Positions 24,663 through 36,783 of a stretch of DNA of 64,000 nucleotides are shown in pieces; the stretch's first letter is position 1, and every line of letters begins with the position of its first letter. The DNA lies in assembly GCA_019208055.1 (NCBI GenBank), contig JAGXJF010003270.1, positions 1 to 64,000 on the forward strand, read 5' to 3'. The notes beneath the pieces are model-generated. The model was not told where the DNA came from and did not search any database. It saw nothing but the letters and a program-made list of their open reading frames with translations. A program made the translations under genes and the position numbers. The stretch is from Stipa capillata (lineage: Eukaryota > Streptophyta > Magnoliopsida > Poales > Poaceae).

Positions 24663-26024
24663 TGTCGGCGGAATGGGGCCCAGGGTCCCCCGAGCCGCCG
24701 GCGGAAGCCAACCAAAGGCCGCGGGGCGAGGCATGTGGCGGCCGGGCTAGTGAGGACCCCGCCGCCGCAATAGGTGGGCCCGACGGTCTAGCCTGGATAC
24801 TCGGGGGCTTTCCCCGAGCGTCGCGTTCGCCCGAGCTTGCTGAAAGGGCCTTGAGTCCCGAGGCCCCAAGGCTCAAGAATCGAGGGAGCGCTCGGGGTCC
24901 TCCCCCGAGCACCCGGCGTCCCGAGGAGTGTGGGGCCCAGGAGATTGCTCGGGGCGAGTCCCCGAGCGGTCCTTTTGGCGCTTCCCCCGTGAGGGGCCCC
25001 GAGCGACCCTCCGACGAGCGCTCCCCGAGCGCTCGAGGTCACTCGGGGACAACTCGGGACAGCCAGCACCCCTCGGGAGCCAAGGGGGCCGCTCGGGATC
25101 GGAGCGCTCGGGGGTCGTGGGGTCCCCCTGTGGGGCCCTCTTCCGGGCGCGCCGTTGTAGTGCTTGGCTTCTCCCGCAAGCCTCAGCCCCGGCAGAGGCA
25201 TTTAATGCCTGTCATTCGGACATTAAATGCTAAGCCCTGTGCGGGCATAATATCGGTCAGGCCGGGTCCCATCCGCGCAGGGCAAATCCCTTTTTGCCAT
25301 AACCCTTGCCGCGGGATGGGTCCGTCTGACAGGGTTGTTGACCGACCGGGTGCGCCGCCCCGCGTACCCCGTGTCGCTGTCAACCTTTTTGCCCGCTTTG
25401 GGTCAAATCACCGCGCGTCCCGCGGCGCGGTCGGTCGCTAACATCCGGGGCCCAGGAGCGGATGTTTCACCCACTCTGTCAGAAGGAGCCCGGTAAGTCA
25501 GCATTCGAGGGACCCACCGGGCATAAAGTGGGCGAAGCCCCTGTTCCGAAGCATGGCGGGGAGATGTCCGACATGAAAATCAGCACTGCGCATTAAATGT
25601 GAGAGTGGGCGGCTTCTTGGCACCCAAGACGTCGTCTGCAGTACCCCTTGGCCACTGTGGTAAACCCCCGGCTATATAAGGGGAGTTACAAGGCCATGCA
25701 AGGGGTTCGGATTTTTGGTTGGAGCTTTTTGAGTTAGACTCCTTTGAGCTCCAGACATTTGATGCTAGTAGAAAAGCTAGTCTCTTGTAAGGAAGAACAC
25801 CTAAATAGTCTCGATCCAATCAATACAAACACATCCTCAAGAACAGGACGTAGGGTATTACACCTCCGGGTGGCCTGAACCTGGAAAAATCTCTGTGTCT
25901 TTAGTATCAAATTCATACCCTTCTCGATCCGCCACCGGCTCATAAGAAAAACTCTATTACGCCCCCGGCCGAATCCCAAAGGGGGTCCAACCGGACCACC
26001 GCTAGAGGCGTCTCTACGCCGACA
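24663..26024 (+). repeat. 5' LTR of the Tat-type element
   Basis: 1362 bp. The first half (to about 25150) is dominated by CTCGGGG/CCCCGAG motifs in both orientations. A TATA box (CTATATAA, 25672-25679) follows. The transcript start would be shortly after, giving an R-U5 of roughly 300 bp. Open frames up to 266 codons here are composition artefacts. Confidence 0.93.
25672..25679 (+). promoter_or_regulatory. TATA box of the Tat-type LTR
   Basis: CTATATAA in the context CCCGGCTATATAAGGGGAG. The 3' LTR has the same box at 38426-38433. Confidence 0.75.
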
Positions 26025-26026
26025 GC

Positions 26027-26044
26027 TGGAGCGCCAGGTAGGGG
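26027..26044 (+). other. Primer binding site (non-Met type)
   Basis: TGGAGCGCCAGGTAGGGG lies 2 bp after the 5' LTR where a primer site is expected. It is not the initiator tRNA-Met type; the matching tRNA was not identified. Confidence 0.6.
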
Positions 26045-26073
26045 GCGTCTAGAGTTTTTTCGAGCCTACCTCT

Positions 26074-28449
26074 ATGGCGGATCCTGATCTACCCCCCCGT
26101 GAGGTGAGCTTGGATGGATCCGAGTCCTCATCCGGCGCGGATCCCCCCGGTCTGGGAGATCAGCTCAACGAGACCGGGAGAACGTCGGCGGCTGCTGCTG
26201 CCTTCGAGTTCCGGCCACGGCCGCAGGCTTCTGGGGGCGCCGCCGGGCCTTCTCGGCCGCCGCCACCTCGTCGCCGGCTAGACTTCTCGGATCCCGGGGA
26301 GGGGAGCGCGCTGCAGGCGGTGCAGTACCTCCTCCGGCATCCTCCCGTCCCGGTGCAAGCGACGTCCCCCGTGGGCCCATGGCTCCAGGACCTCGCTAAC
26401 CTGGTCGACACCGCCCGGCGCGAGGCGGCGGCCAGGAGCCTTCACACCTCCTCCGGGCGTGGCGGTGCCCGCGCCGTCCCCTCAGCGGCTTCGCCGCCGG
26501 CGCCACCACGACCGCCGCGCGCGCATGCCGGTGGCCGGCGCGGCGGATCTCCACCCTCGGTGGCCTCTCCGGCCCGGGGGAACGTTCAAGACCTTCACCA
26601 CCGTCTCGGCAGGTGAGAGGAAGTCGAGGACGCGCGCACCATCATCGAGTGCCAGCGCGAGCGCGATAGGGTGGACGAGGGCCAATCCTCCTCCGGCCCT
26701 ACCGCCGGCCGCGCTCGCTCTCAGGCGCGCCCCCGCGTCCAGCAAGGCGTGGAGGCCGGCACTCCCCTTTATGGGACAGGTTGCCAGGCCTTCACTCCCG
26801 AACTTCGTCGCGTCACCTGGCCGAACAAGTTTCGGCCAGAGTTGCCGCAGAAGTATGATGGGTCCTTCCATCCTGAGGAGTTCCTCCAGATTTATCCCAC
26901 CGTGGTGGAGGCCGCTGGAGGTGACAAGAAGGTCATGGCCAACTGGTTCCCGATGGCCCTGAAGGGCTCGGCCCGGTCTTGGCTCATGAACCTTCCCTCA
27001 GGTTCCATTTCTTTCTGGGAGGACTTATGCCACCAGTTCGTGGCGAACTTCCAGGGCACCTTCGAGCGCCCTGGCACAAAAAACAATCTCCACGCTCTCC
27101 GGCAGCGAAAAGGGGAGACGTTGCGGCACTTCATCTAGCGTTTTAACCAGGTGCGCAACACCATCCCCAAGATATCCCACCAAGCCGTCATCGTCGCCTT
27201 CCGACAGGGAGTCCACGACGAGAAGATGCTCGAGAAGCTGGGCACTCGGGAAGTCCAGTCCACCGCGGACTTGTTCGCTATCGCGGATAAGTGCGCTAAG
27301 GCGGCGGAAGCCCGTGCCTGGCACGAACCACGCCCCGACCAGTCAGCGGTCGACGGTGCCGGCCCCTCTCGCCCCGCTGGAAAGCGGGACAAGAAGGGCA
27401 AGAAGCGTAAGTCCGAGCCCGTCGCCGCGGCGGAGGCCAAGCCTCATAAGCCCTCGCGCGGCGGGCCGAACGGCGGCAAAAAGCCACCCCGAGCTCCCCA
27501 GCCGAGCTCGGGCCTGTGGTGTCCCATACACGAGACCGACCGGCACGACCTCTCCGTATGCCGGACGGTCAAGTTCCTCGCCGAGAGGAACAAGAAGCAG
27601 CGGGAGGAGCGCCGCGCCGAGGGCGACAACAACCCCGGTGGGCAAGAAGAAGACCTTGGCTTCCAAGAGCCGCAGGCGGTAGCATGCATCAACGGGGGCG
27701 CTTTCACGCCCACTTCGCGCTGCCAGTTCAAGCTATTGGCGCGTGAAGTGTGCTCGGCGACCCCAAGCTCCGACGCATCCCGAGCGCTCAAGTGGTCGGG
27801 GTTCCCGATCACTTTCAACCGCTCGGACCACCCCGAGAACATCTCCGGCGTGGGCCGCTTCCCGCTCGTGGTCTCCCCCACCATCTGCAACATTAAGGTA
27901 ACCCGCATGCTGATCGACGGGGGCGCAGGGCTTAATCTCCTGTCCCTCGAGGTGTTTGGCAAGATGCAGGTACCCCGTGGGGACCTAAAGGCGACGCTGC
28001 CGTTCTACGGCGTCTCCCCCGGCCTCACCATGCCTTTGGGCCAGGTGTCCTTGATGGTCACCTTCGGCACCAAGGGCAACCACCGAACCGAGAACATCGT
28101 CTTCGACGTTTCCGAGTTCGAGCTACCCTACAACGGCATCTTGGGGCGTCCGGCGCTCGCCAAGTTCATGATGGCTTGCCATTATGCTTACTTGACGATC
28201 AAGATGTCGGGCCCCAATGGTACCATCACCGTGCCGGCCGACCTTCAGGGCTCCGTCGCCTGCGCCGAGCAACTCTTCTCCAAAGTTGCCGCCGCTTTCG
28301 ACGACATCCCCGAGCACCCCGAATCCTCGGGTCCGCCCCCGACCAAGGCCAGAGTCACCGCCGACGACTCCGTCCCTGTGAAGGAGGTGGTCCTGGGAGA
28401 AGACGCGTCCAAGACCGTCAAGATCGGCGGCCGCCTGGCCGCCAAATAG
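26074..28449 (+). pseudogene. gag and protease of the Tat-type element, with in-frame stops
   Basis: One reading frame holds the whole region, interrupted by stops at 26614-26616 (TGA), 27136-27138 (TAG) and 28447-28449 (TAG). The first 180 codons are Pro/Ala/Gly-rich. The gag capsid domain spans about 26800-27300 (FHPEEFLQIYPTVVEAAGG, then LKGSARSWLMNLP). A Lys-rich stretch follows, then a C-x2-H...H-x4-C cluster (CPIHETDRHDLSVC, about 27519-27560) where a zinc knuckle would sit. The protease has RMLIDGGAGLNLLSL at about 27904-27948 and NGILGRPALAKF at 28132. The TAG at 28447 separates protease from RT. Confidence 0.88.
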
Positions 28450-30759
28450 GAAGGCGCGCTCATCACTTTCCTCCGGGCAAACGCTGACGTGTTTGCGTGG
28501 CAACCGTCCGACATGCCCGGGGTCCCTAGGGAAGTGACTGAGTACCGCCTCGCCGTGCATCCCAACGCCCGGCCCATTCGGCAGAAGGTGCGCCGACAAG
28601 CACCAGAACGGCAGGAGTTCATCCGGGACGAAGTCAGCAGGCTCCTCGCAGCCGGCTTCATCCGAGAAGTCCTCCACCTCGAGTGGCTCGCCAATCCGGT
28701 GGTCGTCCCCAAAGCCAACGGCAAGCTGAGGATGTGCGTGGACTGCACCGACCTCAACAAGGCTTGTCCTAAAGACCCTTTTCCTTTACCTTGCATCGAT
28801 CAGATAGTAGATTCCACCGCAGGGTGTGATCTTCTCTGTTTTTTAGATGCCTACTCTGGTTATCACCAGATTAGTATGGCTGTAAAGGATGAGGAGAAAA
28901 CTTCATTTACAACCCCTGCGGGGACTTTTTGCTATGTCCGCATGCCTTTCGGGTTGAAAAACGCTAGCCCGACCTATCAGCGGGCCATGCGTATAACTTT
29001 GCAGTCGCAGCTAGGTCACAATGTTGAGGCCTACATCGACGACCTCGTCGTCAAGTCAAGGCGCGAGGAGACGCTCATCGAGGACCTCGCCGAGACCTTC
29101 AACAGTCTCCGCAGTACTCGCATGAAGCTGAACCCCGAGAAGTGTGTCTTCGGGGTTCCTTCCGGCAAGCTTCTTGGTTTCTTGGTCTCAAGCCGAGGCA
29201 TAGAAGCCAACCCCGAGAAAATCCAGGCCATCGATCAGATGCGCCCGCCGGCTCGTCTCAAGGACGTGCAGCGCCTGACGGGCTGCATGGCCACCTTGGG
29301 ACGGTTCATCTCCAAGCTCGGGGAGCGGGGCCTCCCCTTGTTCAAACTTCTCAAAAGGTCGGGCCACTTCGAGTGGACCCCAGAAGCCGAGCAGGCCCTC
29401 GAGGGCCTCAAGAAGTACCTCACCTCACCACCGGTCTTGGTGGCGCCGAGACCTGAGGAGCCTCTGCTCCTCTATCTCTCGGTGACGCCCCGGGTGGTGA
29501 GTGCTGTCCTCGTCGTCGAGCGGGAGCTCGGGTCCGAGCTCCCACCACCCCCCGACCAGGCAAAGGCTCTCGGGCCTCCGCTCCCGAGCGGTGACCCCGA
29601 GCAGTCAGCAGGAATCCCCGAGAGCGAACTCCCGAGCAAAGCTCTCGGGGAAGCGAGCGGGGTTCTCGGGGCCGAGTCCCCGAGAAACCATCTTCCCGGA
29701 GAAAACCATGAGCCCCGCCCCCCGAGCGAGCCCGAGCAACCCGCCTTGCTCGGGAGCGAGGTCGTCCACTCGGGGGCTGGGCCTGGGGAACCTCCTTCCC
29801 GGGTGCGCTTCCAGCAGCATCCCGTATACTTCGTTAGCGAAGTGTTGCACGATGCCAAGACGCGCTACCCTCAAGCCCAGAAGCTACTCTACGCGGTGCT
29901 CGTCGCATCAAGAAAGCTTCGACATTATTTCCAAGCGCACGAGATCCGGGTGGTCACGGCCTACCCCCTCGAGCGCATCCTCCGTAACCGGGAAGCCACT
30001 GGGCGAGTCGTCGAGTGGGCCATCGAGCTTGGAGAGTTCAACCTGCGCTTCATCAGCAACCACGCGGTCAAAAGCAGAGCTCTGGCCGACTTCGTCGCCG
30101 AGTGGACGCCGGTGCCCGAAGACGAAAGCGAGCAGCTCTCCAACAACCCGGGACAAGGAGGAACCGAGCACTGGACTCTGCACTTCGACGGTTCCCTCAC
30201 GCTCAAGGGCGCGGGGGCTGGAGTGGTTCTCACCTCTCCGACGGGTGAGACACTCCAGTACGTCGTGCAGTTGCTCTTCTGCGCCACCAACAACATGGCC
30301 GAGTACGAAGGCCTCCTAGCAGGGCTGCGCGCCGCCGCATCCCTCGGGATCCGCCGTCTGCTTGTCAAAGGTGACTCCCAGTTAGTCGTCAATCAGGTGT
30401 CGAAGGAGTATCAGTGCTCGGACCCTCAAATGGCAGCGTACCTGAGTGAAGTCAGGAAGTTGGAGCGGCGCTTCGACGGGCTGGAGCTCCAGCATATCCC
30501 TCGCCGCTACAACGACGCCGCCGACGTTCTATCGCGACTGGCCTCCTCTCGGGAGCCGGTCCCGGCTGGGACCTTTGAAGAAAGGCTCTCTCGGCCGTCC
30601 GTCGAGGCCGCCGACCAAGACGAAGAGGGAACCTCGCGCCAAGGCGAGTCTACCCAGGCGGCGCCTTCAGTGGGAGACCCTCCCGTCAGGCCGCCGCCGG
30701 GTGAGCGCCTCGTGCTCGCCACCTATTCTCAGGACACCTCTTGGATCTCCAAGATCTGA
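28450..30759 (+). pseudogene. RT, RNase H and archaeal-type RNase H of the Tat-type element
   Basis: Same frame as gag and open to a TGA at 30757-30759. RT blocks are NPVVVPKANGKLRMCVDC, the SGYHQISM block, MPFGLKNASPTYQRAM and the catalytic YIDDLVVKS (29032-29058). RNase H follows from 29330, but a Pro/Glu/Ser-rich insertion of about 95 residues (29519-29800) interrupts it between LVVERE and the PVYFVSEVL block. A second RNase H of archaeal type covers 30178-30540 (LHFDGSLTLKGAGAGVVL, MAEYEGLLAGL, KGDSQLVVNQV). The dual RNase H identifies the Tat lineage. Enzymatic residues look preserved, but upstream stops would prevent polyprotein synthesis. Confidence 0.9.
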
Positions 30760-31975
30760 GGATACCTGAAAGAAAATACCCTTCCCGAAGACGAAGCCGT
30801 TGCGGAAAGAATTGCACGGCAATCAAAAAGGTACGCGCTTGTAGATGGGGACCTCTATCGGTGCGGTACCAATGGCATTCTTATGACGTGCATTTCTTGG
30901 GAAGAAGGCCGCGACGTACACGCGGACATCCACGAGGGCGAGTGCGGTAGCCATGCATCGTCTCGCACGTTGGTCAGTAAAGCCTTTCGGTAAGGATTTT
31001 ACTGGCCGACAGCCCTCGAGGACGCCTTTGACTGGTTCGACGCTGCGAGGCCTGCCAATTCCACGCCAAGCAGATACATCAGCCCGCTCAGGCACTCCAG
31101 ACCATCCCCCTCTCGTGGCCTTTCGCGGTCTAGGGGTTGGATATCTTGGGACCGTTCCCCCGAGCAGTCGGGGGCTACGAGTACCTCTACGTCGCAATCG
31201 ACAAATTCACCAAGTGGACGGAAGCCGAGCCAGTCGTCAAGATCAACAAGCAGTCAGCGATCAAGTTCATCCGAGGCATCATGAGCCGGTTCGGGGTGCC
31301 TAACCGCGTCATCACCGACAACGGCACGCAGTTCACGAGCGATGCTTTCCTCGAGTACTGCCAAGCCTCGGGACGGAAATTTGCTTCGCCTCTGTCGCGC
31401 ATCCCCGAGCCAACGGACAGGTCGAGCGTGCTAACGCTCAGGTCCTTCGGGGGCTCAAGACAAGATCCTTCGACAGGCTCAAGAAGTGCGGCGCCGGCTG
31501 GATAGAAGAGCTCCCCGCCGTCCTTTGGTCCATCCGGACGTCCCCCAGTCGGGCGACCAGCGAAACCCCCTTCTTCCTCGTTTACAGGGCAGAAGCAGTC
31601 CTTCCTTCCGAGCTCACCTTTCGCTCCCCTCGGGTGGCGGCGTACTCGGAGGAAGATCAAGATCAGCGCAGGGTCGAAGACATCAACTTCCTTGAAGAAC
31701 ATAGATGCCGAGCTGCCCTCCGCGCTGCCAGATACCAGCAAAGCCTCCGCCACTACCATGAGCGCCGCGTCAAGCTGAGGTCTCTTGAAGTTGGAGACCT
31801 GGTGCTTCGCCGCGTCCAGACGCGGGAAGGCAAGAACAAGCTCTCCCCCATGTGGGAAGGTCCATACCGAGTGACCAGAGTCACCCGGCCAGGCTCAGTG
31901 AGGCTCGCAGCTGAAGACGGGATGCCGCTGACCAACGCCTGGAACATCGAGCACCTGCGCAAGTTTTTCCCGTGA
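30760..31975 (+). pseudogene. Integrase of the Tat-type element, frameshifted
   Basis: The N-terminal part follows the TGA in the same frame (GYLKENTLPEDEAVAERIAR) and includes a degraded zinc domain up to a stop near 30990. The catalytic core is in another frame (DILGPFPRAVGGYEYLYVAI from 31137; VITDNGTQFTSD near 31310). Small deletions near 31370-31500 break the stretch before the third acidic residue. The C-terminal region is open again at 31634-31975 and ends with the usual WNIEHLRKFFP at 31975. At least three lesions are present. Confidence 0.85.
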
Positions 31976-33498
31976 ATGGCCCGGGTAAGTTTTTGCTTTT
32001 TAGGGTCGGCTCCCTGAGTGCCAATTACGAGTCATGGGAAGTTCCGGGTTCGTCACCTAAAGCCCCGGTCGCTCGGTCTGGTTCCTAGACCCCGAGCACC
32101 GGTCCGGCCAAAGGTCACCCGAGTATCCTACACGCTCGCGCCCGCGCTCGGGGGCTCCCTTTGTATTCCCAGCCATTTAAATAGCATTATTGTCAATATA
32201 AAGATGCAGTTTCCCTTCACATGAATACCCTGTGCAATATTCAATTCCCTTATTTCAAATATCAATATTTCCTCTCTAGTTAGCGAAAGAGTGGTTTTCC
32301 GCGCGGGTTCGGGCCCCCGAGCCCCCCGCCCTCTCGGTGCGAGTAGGTCCCACCGGTCTGAGCCCGAGCAGTCGAGCTTATCCAAATACCTGTTGTCAGG
32401 CCGTAAGACATTCGGGCGTTTAGCTGTACCCCGAGCACGTCCAAGTCAAGGCAAATAAGCCCCTGGCCACCCGTGCTCTGCTGGTTAGCAAACCTGAGCA
32501 CCACCCAACTTCACGTCATTCGGATAGCTTCACTTCTCGCACTCGGGACAGGTCGGCAGATCCGAAAACCCGCGGGCCGCGTTGACAGGCAAACCCCCCA
32601 GGGGACCTGTGGAAAACACCCCTTTTGCTAAGCAAATTAGATAATCGTTTGTGAAGCAGACAGGTTCACCATGACGAAGTCCCCGGGTACCGCTCGCAGG
32701 ATCAACACGAGGTCCCGAGACCCGATCCTTAAGCTAAGCTTCTAATCACATCTCCATGTCCTTTAAGCTCCCGAGCATTACACGAACAACTAGTTTTTTC
32801 CTCGCCAATCTTTCCAAACTCCTTCTGTGTTCGCGGTGGGGATTACCTGAAGGCAGCGACGAAAGTCACGGGGAGTGCTTCGGGTTGTCCGCTCAAAGCC
32901 CTGGTGTCCGGCCTGGTTTCTTAACCCTGGACATCAGCCTAGTAAATAAGCCGCCCAAGTACCCTACGCACTCTCGCACGCGCCCGGCGGTTTTTTTCCA
33001 GTAGCATTCCAGGGGCGTTAGGAAGTATTGCCGAGTAAAAACAAAAGTTTTCAAAGATAGGAAAAATCACGCAAATTGCAATGACTAATACGGCATATAT
33101 TAACAACTACTTATTCCAATAATTGTCCCGAGCGCAAAGACTTGGGAAATTTTTTGCAGAAAAATGAAGGAGTTAATGGAGGCTTCGCTCGGGGACACCC
33201 TGTGTCCCGAGGGCGGGACTCCCTTAGCTTTAGCCGCGGCGCATCCAGCTCTCGGGGGCTGGGGCCTTCGGGGGACCCGAGGGCCGGTCTCCGTCCTTCT
33301 CCGTGCAAGAGCCAAACGCTTCGCCCGAAGCAGTAAGGAAGCGAAGACATTTCCAGCACAAGCATAGCAAGAAGGGAAAAAGCAAGGGACAAAGGGCCTT
33401 CGGGCCGGAGTTCTTTGCATAACAAAAACCCAAGCAAAAGTTCTTACAAAAGGGTTAAGCCCCGGGCTAAGAACAGCAAAACAAAGATAAAAGAGGAG
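31976..33498 (+). other. Non-coding spacer of the Tat-type element
   Basis: About 1.5 kb between integrase and antisense ORF. It holds more CCCCGAG motifs (for example 32090-32160 and 33180-33290) and only short frames. Such spacers are typical of the Tat lineage. No promoter or terminator could be fixed. Confidence 0.55.
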
Positions 33499-36400
33499 CT
33501 ACTCCTCGCCGGCGCCGTCGCCGTCGCCGGTGCCATCGCCGTCGCCAGCGTCGTCGCCTTCATCGGCCACTTCCTCACGGGCAAACCGCCGGGCGATCTC
33601 GTCGGCTGCCCCGCGGACCGCCTTCCGGGCTTCCTCCTCGGTGGCCTCGTCGATCTCGTCAATCCCCTCTAAGGCCGGCACCAAGGGGAAGTTAGGGTCG
33701 CGGCCGCGGTAGCACGTCAAAGTGTGCTCCGCCACCACGACCGCCAGTTGCCGGCCTTCTTCCTCGAGCCGGCGGCACATGGCTTCACCAAGCCCCTCGA
33801 GGCGCTCGGTGATGCCTTCAAACCCCAGGGCGATGTTCCCGGGGGCGTCGTCAAAACCCGGCAAGGAGGCCGTACCAAGTCCAGCGGCCTCAGCGGTGTT
33901 TCTTGCGCGATAGAAGATGGCCTTCATCATCTTTACCGTCTCGCGCCACTCGGTGAGGAGCTGGACCCTCTCCTTATCCACCCTCTCCAGCTTCGCGGCC
34001 ACCTCCGAGGACTCGCGCTCCCTCGCCTTCTCCGCTTCTTGGAGTTGGGTTTGGAGGGTGCGCTTCGTAACCCACGAGTCTTCGAGCCGCTGTTTGAAGT
34101 TCTGGCTCTCCGAGCGGAGCTTCTCCATCTCCTTGGCAAGCTCCTCGCGAGCAGCATCGACGCGCGACTGGACTTCGGCATCCAGCTTGTTCGTCGCCTC
34201 TTCGAGGGAGCGCTCGTGTTGGCCGAGCCCCTGCTCTTTCGTCTCGACTTCGCCCGCACGGAGAAGCAGCTGCTCTTCGCGGCGGGTGACATCGTCGGCA
34301 AGCTGCTGCAGCCGCGCCTCCTCCTCGGCGGCGCGTTTCTCCCGCCTCGCCAAGTCCTGCTCGCGCGGTCTAATCAGCGAGGCCCGACGGTTGAGCTCCC
34401 GCTCCTGCCGGTCAACCTCTCGCACCCTCGGGATGATCTCCCTCCTCATCTCGTCGAGGAGTTCCCGCTGGCGCTCGACTTTGGCGAGGTCCTTCTCGTA
34501 CTCTCGCTTGGCGATGCGAGTGCGAGCTAAGAGCCTCTCCGCCATCTCCTCGAGTGAGGCCTCGCGATCCTACAAAGACCGCTCCCGATCCCCTAAGAAT
34601 TTCTCCTTAGAAAGGAGGTCCTCGTGGAGCTTGTCGATGGCGGCGTGCGCGGTCTCAAACATGTCGGAGGGGATACCCCGAGACGTCTGGCCTCGGCCTC
34701 GGCGCGCGGCAGGTTGCTCCTCGAGCGAGTCAGCAAGGCCCTGGCCCCCGAGCTCCTCCTCCTGGGGCCCGGGGTGCTCGGCCACGATCAAAGCACCGGC
34801 CCCTCCCTCGGGCCGGATGCCCTCGGCCCCCTCCGCCGGGGCCATTTCTTGTTCAGATGCCGCCGTCTGCTCCTCGGATGCGGCGGCATGAGGCTCCTCT
34901 GGCGCCCCCGCCTCTGGCGCCTCCACCGTCTCCGGCGCCTCCACCTCCGCGCTCGGGGCAGCCTCTTCCCGCGAAGCGGCTTCAGCACTTGAGGCTGGTG
35001 CCGTGCTCGGGGTAGGGCTTGCGCTCGGGGCAGAGGGTGCGCTCTGGGCCGGGCCCACTGGCTCGCTCGGAGCCGGAGGACCGCTCGGGGTTGCAGTCGC
35101 GCTCGGGGCTGTTGGAGCCCTCGGGGCAGGAGGAGAGCTCGGGGACGGGCGAGACTTCTTTCTCTCCCTGGAAGGATAAACACAAACAAGTTCGGGTCAG
35201 CACACGAGTAGGACACTTAGCCAAAAAAGGAAAGTTGGGGAAGAGGAAGTTCCGGCTTACCGCCAAGCGCCCTTCGGAACATGGCGTCCCGCGTCAGGGG
35301 GCGAGGTCGTTTCCTTCCTCTTCTGCCCGGCAGCGACGCCTGCGTCCACCGCCGACGCGCTTCCAGCTGGCTCGGTTCCGGAAGGCCCTCGCCCAGAACC
35401 GCTGCCTCTCGCTCCCGGCGCCGCAGGGTGCACGGGCGGAGGAGGCGGCGGGGGCGGCGACCCAGAACCGCTGCCCTCTGCCCCCGGCGCCTCAGGGCGC
35501 GCGGGCGGAGGAGGCGGCGGAGGCGCCGGGCCAGAGCCACGTAGCCCGGACGCTCCCTGTCCGGAGGAGCCCGCCCTAGAACTGCTTCCAGTACCCGTCT
35601 CTTGCCTTCCCGTGGCCGGCGGTGCTTGTGTTTTCGGCTTCGGCGCTTGCGGCCGCGGTGGCGGCGACGGAGGAGGAGGGGCCCGCCCCTTGCCCTTCGG
35701 GTCGGCAGGTTCATGGATCGTGGCTGGGGCACTCGGTGCCTGAGCCGCCCGCGCCGCTTCGGCCTCCTCCTCGCTCGCGAAGATCCGGATGGACCCCGCC
35801 GGCCTGCGCCTGCCGTCCTTCGGCGGGGCCACGATGCCCCATGCGTCGCACGTCGGCATCATATCCAGGATGGCCTGGCGCTCCGCGTCGACGCAGAGCG
35901 GCAGGTCCGGCCGCGACAGCTCAGCGGTCGAGGCGTTCTGGACCCCAAGCAGCATCCTTAGGGTGGTCGCCAACGCCCCCTCAGTCAGGTTCTTGTCGGC
36001 GCCGGTCTCCGTCCGAGTGAAGTCCAGGTCCCCGGTGTACATCCACGCCGGTCGCTCGCGGTCCCGCAGCGGCGCCAGCCGGCGTCGCAGGAAGTCACCG
36101 ACGACCATCGTGGCGTTCAAACCCAACTCCCGGAGTTGGGAGATGCGATAAGTCATCATCAAGAGCTCGTTGTCGTTCTCGGCGAGGTTCTCCCATGAGT
36201 GTTGGTGCACCGCCGGCACTTCGGGGACGACGAGCGACTGCGCAGGGTTGGTGTTGATGTAGAACCACATCTAGCGCTAGTCGTCCCACTTGTTCCGTAG
36301 CTCTTGCGGGATGTAGGGGTCGGCGAGCTTCGCGCGGAGCTGGAAGTTGACGCTTCCGCTAACCTCCGCCCGGTTCGAGCCCCGGCTTTTCCCAACGGAG

Positions 36401-36783
36401 CGGAGGACGAAGTAGTGCCGGAACAGCGCCACCGACGGCATTACCCCCACGAACATCTCGCAGAGGTGGGCGAAGATCGCCAGCACCACCACGGAGTTGG
36501 GGGTCAGATGCAGCAGGTGGATGCCGTAAGCCTCCAGCACTGCCATGAAAAATGGCGAGAACGGCGGGAGCAGGCCGGCGGTGAGGAAGCTGATGAAGAT
36601 GACCGTCTCGTCCGCCCGCGGCTCCGGCGGGAATGTCGCCGGCCGAACCCTCGTCGGGTGAGGACGGCCTTCCGGCACCGCCAGCAGCCGGATCTTGTCC
36701 ATTGCCTCCTCATTGAGGAGGCGGGACAGGGGGATCACGGTGGGCGGGTCCGGGGAGGCTGATCGGGTCTGACGGCGAGTCAT
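33499..36783 (-). pseudogene. Antisense ORF (putative gypsy-type transposon domain) with an intron
   Basis: An antisense gene lying between integrase and 3' LTR, read toward the integrase. The ATG at 36783 starts MTRRQTRSASPDPP. A conserved block at about 36410-36610 (FLTAGLLPPFSPFFMAVLEA, FAHLCEMFVGVMPSVALF) is the plant domain named putative gypsy-type transposon. A Pro/Gly/Ser-rich region follows, then, after an intron, a Pro/Ala/Glu-rich part and a long coiled coil (about 34545-33650) and an acidic C terminus. The intron fits 35260-35168: donor GTAAGC, acceptor CTTCCAG, frame kept. Two TAG codons at 36271-36279 and one at 34570-34572 interrupt the otherwise single frame. Antisense ORFs are known in Tat elements; their function is not known. 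Without the stops the product would be near 1060 residues. Confidence 0.8.
35168..35260 (-). other. Candidate intron in the antisense ORF
   Basis: 93 bp with a GTAAGC donor, a pyrimidine-rich end (TTTATCCTTCCAG) and an in-frame stop just inside. Removing it joins two segments in the same protein register (phase 2). Plant introns of about 90 bp are common. Supported by sequence logic only; no transcript evidence. Confidence 0.65.

Noticed and set aside
24641..25441. Open frame of 266 codons, plus strand, and partners on both strands in the Tat LTRs
   Set aside because: Both LTR copies contain them; they are made of CCCCGAG/CTCGGGG repeats in GC-rich DNA, have no domain, and overlap in several frames.
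33724..34891. Long plus-strand frames (268 and 324 codons) opposite the antisense ORF
   Set aside because: Mirror frames of the Glu/Arg-rich coiled coil on the other strand; they give Ser/Leu/Arg-rich sequence without a domain.
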